DNA of 11,097 bases from Chloroflexota bacterium (GCA_021785115.1 JAJYGO010000265.1:1-11097); one strand, 5' to 3'. Shown: positions 1-6,441, counted from the stretch's first letter. Numbers and translations are program-made. Notes: a model not told the origin generated them from the letters alone.

Positions 1-1392
1 GAGCGCGGACACGAGCGCGGACGCCGCCGCGCCGTCACGAGCGCCGTCCGCCGGAGCACGGAGCACGCCGACGGCCGGCAGGCCGACGGCCGGTTCGGGC
101 ACGCCGACGGCCGGCAGGCCGACGGCCGGTTCGGGCAGGCCGACGGCCGGTTCGCCGAGGGCGCCGGCGGGTTCGGCCGTCACGACCGCAGGCCGCCCGT
201 CGGCGCGTACAGTCAGCCCGGCTGACCGTTCCGGCACCCCGCCGCGACCCGACCACTGGATCGCGTCGAGCCCGATCCGGTCCGCGAGTGAGCCGACCTC
301 CGACGCGGGCCGATCGCCCACGACTCCGACGACCACCGGGCGCCCGTCCGTGCCGCGAAGCCGGCGCGCGTGAGAGGCGAGGGTCGCGGCCTCGTCGGCC
401 GACAGGCAGCGCGGGGTGCCTTCGACGAGGTTCAACCCGACGGCGTCGGCCCCGGCGGCGACCGCGGCCTCGATCCCGACCGAGTCGGTGATGCCGCAGA
501 TCTTGATCCACGGCTCGCGGTCGGCGGCCGCGAGGTCCTCGGCACGGCCAGGGGCCCGGCCGGCCGCGACGAACGCGGCGGTGCGCGCGCGGATCTCCGC
601 CTCCGGCGCGTCCCCGCGCATCAGCGCCTCCCCCACGAGCGCCGCGTCGAACCCGAGAGCCCGCCAGGCCGCGAGCGTCGACGGATCGCGCACGCCGGAC
701 TCCGCCACGACCAGGCGATCGTCCGGAATGAGCGTCCGGAGACGCGAGGACCGCTCCGGATCGACCGCAAGCGACCGAAGATCGCGGTTGTTGATCCCGA
801 TGAGCCGCGCCTCGCTCCCGAGCGCCCGGTCGATCTCGCGTTCGTCGTGGATCTCGACGAGCGGTTCCAGCCCGAGGTCGCCAGCGACGCGGACGAGGTG
901 GCGGAGCTGTCGCGCGGGGTGCAGCGCCGCGATGAGCAGCACGACGTCGGCCCCGGCCGAGCGCAGCAGCGGCAGCTGCCGGTCGTCGACGACGAACTCC
1001 TTGGCGAGGACGGGCACGGGGACCGCCGCACGGACCGCCGCGAGGTCGTCGAGCGAGCCCGCGAACCAGTGCGGCTCCACCAGCACCGAGACGATCGCCG
1101 CCCCACCGCCGGCATAGGCACGCGCGCGGGGCACGAGGTCCCGGTCGGAAGGGGCCAGCGCCCCGGCGGAGGGCGAGCGGCGCTTGGCCTCGGCGATGAC
1201 GTGGAGCCCGGGGCGGAGCAGCGGCGCGAGGGGATCCCGCGGCGGGGGCGCGAGCCGGGCGGCGCGCACCAGGTCGCGCAACGAGCGATCGCGGAGCTCC
1301 GCGGCGACGTCGGCTCGGCGCCGATCGGCGATCTCGCCGAGGACGCCGAGACGCGCGGAGCGCTCCCGCATGACCGGCGACGTGACGCTCAT
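1..1392 (-). CDS. trpCF: Indole-3-glycerol phosphate synthase fused to phosphoribosylanthranilate isomerase (TrpC-TrpF), 3' end outside window
   Basis: The frame is open for 464 codons to the window edge. Residues 1-275 are a full TrpC barrel, which closes the indole ring (CdRP to indole-glycerol phosphate). Visible motifs are IAEAKRRSPSAG (66-77, with E68 and K70), SVLVEPHWFAGS (102-113), LAKEF (129-133), LVEIH (178-182), GINNRDL (199-205), VAESGV (229-234) and LVGEAL (252-257). After a short linker a TrpF (PRAI) domain starts at WIKICGIT (295-302), whose C299 is the expected catalytic Cys, followed by AAGADAVGLN. The usual QLHG is replaced by QWSG (379-382). A Pro/Val/Gly repeat then occupies about 413-443, where an ordinary PRAI would show its VKA strand and catalytic Asp. 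Those elements are not visible here and may lie beyond the edge. The ATG overlaps the trpD stop (ATGA) and has GGAGG 6 nt upstream. The TrpC function is secure. The TrpF domain identity is good, but its activity is uncertain. Confidence 0.92.
   Translation of the reverse strand, partial: MSVTSPVMRERSARLGVLGEIADRRRADVAAELRDRSLRDLVRAARLAPPPRDPLAPLLRPGLHVIAEAKRRSPSAGALAPSDRDLVPRARAYAGGGAAIVSVLVEPHWFAGSLDDLAAVRAAVPVPVLAKEFVVDDRQLPLLRSAGADVVLLIAALHPARQLRHLVRVAGDLGLEPLVEIHDEREIDRALGSEARLIGINNRDLRSLAVDPERSSRLRTLIPDDRLVVAESGVRDPSTLAAWRALGFDAALVGEALMRGDAPEAEIRARTAAFVAAGRAPGRAEDLAAADREPWIKICGITDSVGIEAAVAAGADAVGLNLVEGTPRCLSADEAATLASHARRLRGTDGRPVVVGVVGDRPASEVGSLADRIGLDAIQWSGRGGVPERSAGLTVRADGRPAVVTAEPAGALGEPAVGLPEPAVGLPAVGVPEPAVGLPAVGVLRAPADGARDGAAASALVSAL
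64..154 (-). repeat. 36-bp in-frame tandem repeat inside the TrpF domain
   Basis: Two identical 36-bp copies (64-99 and 100-135) are followed by a 19-bp partial copy (136-154). Within each unit GCCGACGGCCGG recurs. Thirty-six bp is 12 codons, so copy-number changes keep the frame. The minus-strand reading is a Pro-Ala-Val-Gly-Leu repeat of the type EPAVGLPAVGVP. Confidence 0.9.
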
Positions 1393-2579
1393 CGCCCGCC
1401 TCCCGTGCTCGCGGCGCCGGCCGGCGAGTCCGATCCGGGCCGCGGGGCCGACGGCACGGCATGCGCCGCCGAGTTCGATGCTGCCGAGTTCGATGCGGCC
1501 GAGTTCGATGCGGCCGAGTTCGATGCGGCGGTGATCGCGCTCGCCCCGGCCTCCTCGGCCTCGCGCCTTCGCGCCTCGAGGGCGCGCAGCCGTTCCAGGA
1601 GCCGGCGAGGACGACCGTCGCGGATCGCGAGCTGGGCCAGCTCGACACCCTGCCGCAGGTCGGCGACGCGTCCGGCGACCAGCAGCGCAGCGCCTGCGTT
1701 CAGGGCCACGGCGTCGTGGATCGGCCCGCGCTCGCCCTCGAACAGCGACTCCATCCGTGCCGCGTTCTCCGCCGGCGTCCCCCCGGCGAGATCCTCGGTC
1801 GAGGCCCGCGGCAGGCCCACGTCCTCCGGCAGCACCTCGTGTCGCGCGACGCCGCCCGGCGTGACGTCGTACGCCACGCCCGTCCCGTCGAGGGGAAGCT
1901 CGTCGAGCCGATCGCCGTGGACCACGAGCGCGCGCTCGGTGCCGAGCGCGCGCAGGACGTCCGCGAGCCGTCGGGCCGCCGCACCGTCCGCGACGCCGAG
2001 CAGCTGGCGGCGCGCACCCGCGGGGTTCGTGAGTGGACCGAGGAGGTTGAAGGCCGTTCGGATCCCGATCTCCGCGCGCGTCGGCCCCGCGTGCCTCATG
2101 GCAGGGCTGTACCCGGGCGCGAACAGAAACGCGAAGCCGACCTCGCGGAGCATCGCCGCGGCCTCGACAGGCCCGAGTCGCGTCGGCACGCCGAGCGCGT
2201 CGAGCACGTCGGAGCTGCCGGATGCCGACGTGATCGCGCGGTTGCCGTGCTTGGCCACCGGCACGCCGCAGGACGCGACGACCAGGGCCGCCGCGGTCGA
2301 GATGTTGAACGTCCCGCGGCCATCGCCGCCCGTGCCGCACGTGTCGATCGCGCCATCCGGCGCATCGACGCGAACGACGCGCTCGCGCATCGCCCGCGCG
2401 AACCCCGCCAGCTCATCGACCGTCTCGCCGCGCATCCGGAGCGCGACGAGGAACGCGCCGAGCTGCGACGGGGTCGCCTCGCCATCCATGACTGCGCCCA
2501 TCGCCAGCCGCGCCTCGTCGGACGAGAGCGTTCGTCCATCGACCACCGCGGCCAGCGCGGCCCGCACGTGCTCGCTCAT
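1389..2579 (-). CDS. trpD: Anthranilate phosphoribosyltransferase
   Basis: This enzyme transfers phosphoribosyl from PRPP to anthranilate, the second step of the Trp branch, in the cytoplasm. The 396-aa product shows the PRPP loop DTCGTGGDG (79-87), NISTAAALV (92-100), KHGNR (110-114), SGSSDVLDALG (120-130), GPLTNPAG (181-188) and the metal-binding D226-E227 pair in DRLDELPL. The core ends near residue 345, about the usual family length. Beyond it is a 50-residue low-complexity tail with four AASNS repeats (351-370) and a Pro/Ser/Gly-rich end. The ATG at 2579 overlaps the trpG stop as ATGA, with GGAGG 10 nt upstream. The stop in turn overlaps the trpCF start. This is a stand-alone TrpD, not fused to TrpG. 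The start could in principle be later, but the overlap and the alignment of the N-terminal helices support it. Confidence 0.96.
   Translation of the reverse strand: MSEHVRAALAAVVDGRTLSSDEARLAMGAVMDGEATPSQLGAFLVALRMRGETVDELAGFARAMRERVVRVDAPDGAIDTCGTGGDGRGTFNISTAAALVVASCGVPVAKHGNRAITSASGSSDVLDALGVPTRLGPVEAAAMLREVGFAFLFAPGYSPAMRHAGPTRAEIGIRTAFNLLGPLTNPAGARRQLLGVADGAAARRLADVLRALGTERALVVHGDRLDELPLDGTGVAYDVTPGGVARHEVLPEDVGLPRASTEDLAGGTPAENAARMESLFEGERGPIHDAVALNAGAALLVAGRVADLRQGVELAQLAIRDGRPRRLLERLRALEARRREAEEAGASAITAASNSAASNSAASNSAASNSAAHAVPSAPRPGSDSPAGAASTGGGR
1468..1527 (-). repeat. 15-bp tandem repeat (four copies) in the trpD 3' end
   Basis: Four consecutive copies of GCCGAGTTCGATGCG lie at 1468-1482, 1483-1497, 1498-1512 and 1513-1527. 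Only the first differs, by one base (final T). The unit is 5 codons and reads AASNS on the minus strand in the TrpD tail, outside the catalytic fold. Confidence 0.95.
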
Positions 2580-3388
2580 CGGGCCGTCGCCTCCGTGCGC
2601 ATCCGATCCTCTTCCCCGACCATGCCCCCGGCAACCGCCGAGGTCGCCTCGCGGCCGCCGTCGGACGGCGCACTCGACTCCACGGCACCCGGACCGCGAC
2701 CCGTGCCCCCGGCCCCACCCACGACCCTCGTCCGCATCCCACGCGTCGCGAACGACGTGGCGGCCGCCTCGTCCAGCACCTCCGGCTCCCCCTCGCCTGC
2801 GAGGCGGAGGAAGTTCGCGAGGACGCGCGGTCCCTCGGGCGTGAGCACCGACTCGGGATGGAACTGGACGCCCTCCAGCGACAGCGACCGGTGGCGCAGG
2901 GCCATCGCGACGCCGTCGGCCGTCCGCGCCGTGACCTCGAGCTCGGCGGGAAGCGCCGCTTCGTCCACGCACAGCGAGTGGTAGCGACCGGCCCGGAACG
3001 GCGACGGAACCCCAAGCAGGACCCCGAGGCCGTCGTGCTCCACGATGCTCGCCTCGCCATGGACGAGGGTCGGCGCCGCGGCGATGGCGCCGCCGTACGC
3101 GGCGGCCAGGCACTGCATGCCGAGACAGACCCCGAGCATCGGGACTCCGCGGTCCGCCGCCACGCGGATCGCGTCGACCGACACACCCGCGGTGTCCGGG
3201 TTCCCGGGACCCGGCGACACGAGGATCGCCCGGAGGGGGCGCCCCGCGAGGGCGCCATCGGCGAGCGCCTCGATACCCGCCCTGTCGATGCGGTCGTTCC
3301 TGACGACCAGCAGGTCCGCGCCCGCTGTTTCGAGGGCCTGGACCAGGTTGAACGTGAAGCTGTCGTAGTTGTCGACGACGAGTATCAC
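2576..3388 (-). CDS. trpG: Anthranilate synthase component II, glutamine amidotransferase (TrpG)
   Basis: This class I glutamine amidotransferase supplies ammonia to TrpE for anthranilate formation. The 270-aa product begins MILVVDNYDSFTFNLVQ and has the oxyanion motif SPGPGNPDTAG (58-68), the nucleophile C88 in GVCLGMQ and the H177/E179 dyad in VQFHPES. The catalytic triad is therefore complete. The normal fold of about 195 residues ends at ANFLRLAG. Residues 200-270 are an extra tail, Gly/Ala-rich and without recognisable motifs. The start is GTG, with the trpE stop overlapping it as GTGA. Only a weak G-rich Shine-Dalgarno lies upstream, so translation is probably coupled to trpE. The stop overlaps trpD by 4 nt. 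The protein could also serve PabB in folate synthesis, as some TrpG proteins do, but the operon context points to tryptophan. Confidence 0.96.
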   Translation of the reverse strand: MILVVDNYDSFTFNLVQALETAGADLLVVRNDRIDRAGIEALADGALAGRPLRAILVSPGPGNPDTAGVSVDAIRVAADRGVPMLGVCLGMQCLAAAYGGAIAAAPTLVHGEASIVEHDGLGVLLGVPSPFRAGRYHSLCVDEAALPAELEVTARTADGVAMALRHRSLSLEGVQFHPESVLTPEGPRVLANFLRLAGEGEPEVLDEAAATSFATRGMRTRVVGGAGGTGRGPGAVESSAPSDGGREATSAVAGGMVGEEDRMRTEATAR

Positions 3389-5244
3389 TGTCCGACCCCC
3401 GTCGCCTGCTGCTCCCCGGCAGCTCCCGCGGCGGACGGCTCCATGCCCTGGCGCGACGCCGCCGGCTCGTGCCCAGGCCTCGCCGCGGCGTCATCCGCGG
3501 AGCCTCCTCGGGCCGCCGATCCGGCTCCCACCGGCTCCGCAGCGAGCTCGAACGCGCGCCGCAGCGCGGCCGCCTTGTGCTCGGTCTCGTCGAACTCGCG
3601 GTCCGGCCGGCTCCCCGCGACGATCCCGGCGCCGCTGTGCACGTGGACGACGCCGTTCGTCAGCACCGCGCTCCGGATCGTGATCGCCGTGTCGAGGCCG
3701 CCGTCGTATCCGACGTAGCCGACCGCCCCGCCGTACAGGCCGCGCCGCTCGCGCTCGAGCGAGGCGATCAGCTGCATCGCCCGGACCTTCGGCGCGCCGG
3801 ACAGCGTGCCGGCGGGGAAGACGCTGCGGAGCGCGTCCAGCGCGTCGAGGTCGGGCCGGAGCCGGGCCTCCACGTGGCTCACGAGATGGAGGACGTGGCT
3901 GTATCGCTCGACCTCCATGTACCGCGTGACCGCGACGCTGCCGGGACGAGCCACACGGCCGAGGTCGTTGCGGCCGAGGTCGACGAGCATCACGTGCTCG
4001 GCGCGCTCCTTCGGGTCACGCTGGAGCTCTTCGGAGATCAGCTCGTCCTCGTCGTCGTCCGCGCCGCGCGGCCGCGTGCCGGCAATCGGGTGCGTCGTGA
4101 GGCGGTCCCCTTCGACGCGCAGGAGCAGCTCGGGGCTGGCGCCGACGACCTCGAACGAGGGCGTGCGCACGAAGAACAGGTACGGGCTCGGGTTGACGCG
4201 GCGCAGCGCCCGGTAGAGCGCGAGGCCATCGAGCGGACGGCCGTCCGACCCGGGGGGGACCGGGAACGACTGCCGGCGTGCCAGCACGATCTGGATCGCC
4301 TCGCCCGCGGTGATCGCCGCCTTCGCCTGCACCACCGCCTTCTCGAAGGCGTCCCGATCGAAGCTCGTCGCTCCGTAGCGGTCGAGGAGGCCGTCGCCCG
4401 TCGGTTCCGGCGATGGGCCGCCGGGGCCGATGGCGCCGGTCTGTCCCGCCGCGGGCATTGCCCCGTCGCGCGGCACGGCGCCGTCGCGGCCCGGTGCCGT
4501 GCCGCCGCTCCTGCCCGGCGCCGTCGCGCCGCTCCGGCCCGGCGTCGTCGCGCCATTGCCGCCCGGCGTCGCGCCTCCTCGCGCTCGGCCGCCGCCGCTC
4601 ACTGCCTGTCCCCCGGCGCGCTCCAGTGCCTCGTACACCGCCCGCTCCGCGATCCGGTAGCGGCCCTCGAAGTCCGGTGCGTCCGAGTGCAGCGACGCGA
4701 TCGCGCTGAGCGTGTGCGTGAGGTGGTCGAACACCAGGACGAGGTCGCTCTCCATGAACGCCGCGGACGGAGCGCCGACCGGATCCGCGTCCGGCAACGG
4801 CACCGGCTCGAACGCCGCCACCGCGTCGTATGCGAGCGCGCCCACGGCACCGCCGGTGAAACGGGGCATCCCCTCGAGGGGCGCGACGCGGCGACGCGGC
4901 ACGAACCGCCGGAGCGCGTCGAGGGGATCGGGCGCGGGTTCGACGGAGGCGGGCAGGTCGGCCGCGTATGCGTCGACGGTCAGCGGACGGGTGAGCGTGC
5001 GCGCCACCCCGTCGCGGACCTCGAGGGTGCGACGCGGCGAGACGCCCAGGAACGAGTAGCGGCCCAGGCGCTCGCCACCCTCGACAGACTCGAGCAGGAA
5101 CGCGGGCCCGCCGTCGTCCAGCGCGAGGAACGCGCCGACCGGCGTCTCGAGGTCGGCCTCCCGCGACGCGCGCAGGAGGACGGTGTCGGCGCCGCCGGCG
5201 AGACGACGGGCCTCGACGAGGCTGTACGGGCGTGCGTGCGGCAT
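3385..5244 (-). CDS. trpE: Anthranilate synthase component I (TrpE)
   Basis: This enzyme converts chorismate plus ammonia to anthranilate, the committed step. The 619-aa protein carries the N-terminal feedback-site region FLLESVEGGERLGRYSFLG (49-67, with the LLES motif linked to Trp inhibition in this family). The chorismate-binding domain (about 290-570) has PIAGTRPRG (386-394), DLGRNDLGRV (422-431), FPAGTLSGAPKVRAM (476-490) and YGGAVGYVGY (504-513). A late GAGIVAGS (538-545) has Gly where GIVADS is commoner. Two additions make it longer than the usual 500-odd residues. One is a Gly/Ala/Thr/Pro-rich insert at about 212-288, between the two halves. The other is a low-complexity C-terminal tail from about 571. 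The ATG at 5244 has GGAGG 8 nt upstream and is the first gene after a Trp T-box leader. Confidence 0.97.
   Translation of the reverse strand: MPHARPYSLVEARRLAGGADTVLLRASREADLETPVGAFLALDDGGPAFLLESVEGGERLGRYSFLGVSPRRTLEVRDGVARTLTRPLTVDAYAADLPASVEPAPDPLDALRRFVPRRRVAPLEGMPRFTGGAVGALAYDAVAAFEPVPLPDADPVGAPSAAFMESDLVLVFDHLTHTLSAIASLHSDAPDFEGRYRIAERAVYEALERAGGQAVSGGGRARGGATPGGNGATTPGRSGATAPGRSGGTAPGRDGAVPRDGAMPAAGQTGAIGPGGPSPEPTGDGLLDRYGATSFDRDAFEKAVVQAKAAITAGEAIQIVLARRQSFPVPPGSDGRPLDGLALYRALRRVNPSPYLFFVRTPSFEVVGASPELLLRVEGDRLTTHPIAGTRPRGADDDEDELISEELQRDPKERAEHVMLVDLGRNDLGRVARPGSVAVTRYMEVERYSHVLHLVSHVEARLRPDLDALDALRSVFPAGTLSGAPKVRAMQLIASLERERRGLYGGAVGYVGYDGGLDTAITIRSAVLTNGVVHVHSGAGIVAGSRPDREFDETEHKAAALRRAFELAAEPVGAGSAARGGSADDAAARPGHEPAASRQGMEPSAAGAAGEQQATGVGQ
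4483..4554 (-). repeat. Degenerate 24-bp (8-codon) repeats inside the TrpE insert
   Basis: Read on the minus strand, residues 231-254 of TrpE are three octapeptides, GATTPGRS, GATAPGRS and GGTAPGRD. They are preceded by a shorter GATPGGN and followed by decaying GAVPRD/GAMPAAG units. The whole low-complexity insert spans roughly 4381-4611. It separates the N-terminal regulatory half from the catalytic half of TrpE. Confidence 0.8.
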
Positions 5245-5252
5245 CTGGAGCG

Positions 5253-5257
5253 CCTCC
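5253..5257 (-). promoter_or_regulatory. Ribosome binding site of trpE
   Basis: GGAGG on the minus strand, 8 nt before the ATG at 5244, fixes the trpE start. It lies 65 nt downstream of the T-box terminator hairpin, so it is not part of that helix. Confidence 0.8.
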
Positions 5258-5316
5258 GGCTTGCGGGCGTTCGTCGGAATGGCCGGCGATCCGGCCGCTC
5301 GACGCGAGCCGGGAAT

Positions 5317-5633
5317 CAGAACGACCTTCCGTCCTGCCGGGACGAAAGGTCGAGACCCTCCGCGGTGCCACCCGCGTTCGGCGTTGCCGCCGCACTCAAG
5401 TTGCCGACGGGAACGGCGTTTCGACGCCCCTCCGATCGGTGCTGCCCGCTATCGCTGGCGCTCTGCGCCGGAGCCTACTTGCCGCTTCGCGGTCGTCCCG
5501 CATCGCGCCGTTCGATCCGGAGGCTCCCGGGTCCATTCGCCGCCGCCCTCGTGCCGGCCTCGCACCAACCGCCGGCTCTCTGGATCGAGGGGGATGACGG
5601 GTACTCGTCCCGTTCATCGCCGTTGTTCGATTG
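5317..5633 (-). ncRNA. Tryptophan-specific T-box leader of the trp operon
   Basis: The leader RNA has the diagnostic T-box sequence GGGTGGCACCGCGG (5360-5373). Upstream is a stem I with paired CCCTCG/CGAGGG (5586-5591 with 5546-5551) and GCCGGC/GCCGGC (5571-5576 with 5553-5558). AGAGAG precedes this inner helix, and the loop it encloses reads GGTTGGTGCGAG, as in known stem I distal regions. On the 3' side comes GCGAATGGACC, the usual specifier-loop context, with UGG at 5533-5535 as specifier codon. A stem III-like hairpin GGCGT-TTCG-ACGCC is at 5415-5428. A terminator follows. T-boxes bind a cognate uncharged tRNA and then allow expression, so this should sense tRNA-Trp charging. The 5' boundary is set by the predicted transcription start. 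Confidence 0.93.
5322..5352 (-). terminator. T-box intrinsic terminator before trpE
   Basis: On the minus strand CGACCTTTCGTCC and GGACGGAAGGTCG form a 13-bp stem with one G-U pair and a 5-nt CGGCA loop. It is followed by TTCTGATT as a modest U-tract. It sits 7 nt after the conserved T-box sequence, as expected if its 5' arm can pair alternatively in the antiterminator. Confidence 0.85.
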
Positions 5634-5639
5634 GGCGAG

Positions 5640-5669
5640 AGTGTATTGGCGCCCGGCCGCGGGTGTCAA
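5640..5669 (-). promoter_or_regulatory. Sigma-70 type promoter of the trp operon
   Basis: The minus strand reads TTGACA (5664-5669, perfect -35), an 18-nt spacer, then TACACT (5640-5645, four of six matches to TATAAT). The predicted start of transcription is near 5633, just before the first T-box helix. The short AT-richer stretch stands out against the surrounding GC. Confidence 0.75.
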
Positions 5670-5704
5670 CCGCGTCGCGACCGGGGAACGGGGACGGCCG
5701 GCGC

Positions 5705-6199
5705 TCAGGAGGGCGGCGCGATCTGCTGGAGCCGCTCGATCACCACCTGCCAGACGGCACCCGCCACGATGCCTCCCGCGCCGCCGGCGATCGCGAGCGT
5801 CAGCCACGCGAGCCCTGCCAGGGGCGCCCACGTGGAGTTGGTCGAGAGCTGCTGCGCCGCGCTGAGCCCGGCGACCGTGCCGACGGTGAGGAACGTGAGC
5901 CCGAATGCGAGCGGGCCGAACAGTCGAGTCCGCCGCTCCTCGTCGGGGTCGCGGTCGCGTCCCGGCGGCGTGCCGCGCCCATGCCGCGGACGGTCGCGCC
6001 GCTGCATCTCCTCGGCCTGCTCGACCCAGACCCCGCCCAGCAGCCCGATCCCGATCCCCGCGACCAGCCCCGCGCCGAGGACGGGCACGTCGCCCGTCAG
6101 CCCGACCAGCCGCAGCGCGACGGCGGCGACGAGCGCGAGCCCGACACCGAGCAGCCCGCCGACGGCGGCCGCCAGCGAGAGGAACCGGTTCACGCGCAT
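5705..6199 (-). CDS. Small integral membrane protein of unknown function, four predicted helices
   Basis: I do not recognise the family. The 164-aa product has four hydrophobic stretches, at about 7-29, 40-58, 94-114 and 126-150. They are separated by a strongly charged, Arg/Asp/Glu-rich loop at 60-92 (QAEEMQRRDRPRHGRG and onward). With the N-terminus inside, the positive-inside rule puts that loop in the cytoplasm. No catalytic motif, signal-peptidase site or metal ligands are evident. The start is the ATG at 6197-6199, immediately before the first helix, and has no convincing Shine-Dalgarno. The stop lies 35 bp before the trp -35 element on the same strand. No terminator separates them, so read-through into the T-box leader is possible, but the strong trp promoter suggests separate control. 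High hydrophobicity over the full length and the codon bias argue that it is a real gene. Confidence 0.7.
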   Translation of the reverse strand: MRVNRFLSLAAAVGGLLGVGLALVAAVALRLVGLTGDVPVLGAGLVAGIGIGLLGGVWVEQAEEMQRRDRPRHGRGTPPGRDRDPDEERRTRLFGPLAFGLTFLTVGTVAGLSAAQQLSTNSTWAPLAGLAWLTLAIAGGAGGIVAGAVWQVVIERLQQIAPPS

Positions 6200-6260
6200 C
6201 CGACCACGTCAGCGAATCCTACCGAGGCCCCCGGCCCAGCGCAGCGCGATTGGGATGACC

Positions 6261-6273
6261 GTCGGTGACCGAC
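6261..6273. repeat. 13-nt perfect palindrome, possible operator
   Basis: GTCGGTGACCGAC has 6-bp arms around a central G. It lies about 60 bp upstream of the membrane-protein start and about 280 bp from the beta-helix start. The size would suit a dimeric regulator half-site pair, but no regulator gene is in the window and chance occurrence is possible in such GC-rich DNA. Confidence 0.35.
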
Positions 6274-6286
6274 GAGCACGGGTGCG

Positions 6287-6349
6287 GGGCGCATCTTGAC
6301 CCACGGGCGCCTGTTGCCCATGGGTGTCGGGCGCGTCTTGACCCGCGGG
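6287..6349. repeat. Imperfect 21-bp direct repeat at 42-bp period
   Basis: GGGCGCATCTTGACCCACGGG (6287-6307) recurs as GGGCGCGTCTTGACCCGCGGG (6329-6349), with 19 of 21 identical. Each copy includes TTGACC, which resembles a -35 element, but no suitable -10 follows at 16-18 nt. Confidence 0.75.
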
Positions 6350-6413
6350 GGTGGCGTGCCCGACCCGGCGTGCCGTCACAGCGGCCGGTGAGATGAAACT
6401 GCGCCAAGGCTGC

Positions 6414-6441
6414 AAGCCGCGGCACGGCTTTCGTTCCTTTT
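6414..6441 (+). terminator. Terminator-like hairpin in the leader of the beta-helix gene
   Basis: AAGCCG (6414-6419), a CGGCA loop and CGGCTT (6425-6430) form a 6-bp stem followed by TCGTTCCTTTT. A competing smaller hairpin, GGCT-GCA-AGCC (6408-6418), shares the AAGCC arm. It could end upstream plus-strand transcription or attenuate the gene at 6556. No known ligand-binding consensus was recognised. Confidence 0.4.

Noticed and set aside
64..154. The 36-bp tandem repeat as a CRISPR array
   Set aside because: The copies are directly adjacent with no unique spacers, and they stay in frame within the TrpF coding region.
370..2984. Long plus-strand open frames across trpCF and trpD (for example 370-2844 and 1461-2984)
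   Set aside because: Their translations are Arg/Ala-rich with no motifs, whereas the minus-strand frames contain complete TrpC and TrpD signatures.
5183..6268. Plus-strand open frames across the trp leader and the membrane gene
   Set aside because: They cross the T-box and promoter and have no protein-like composition. The conserved RNA explains the leader sequence.
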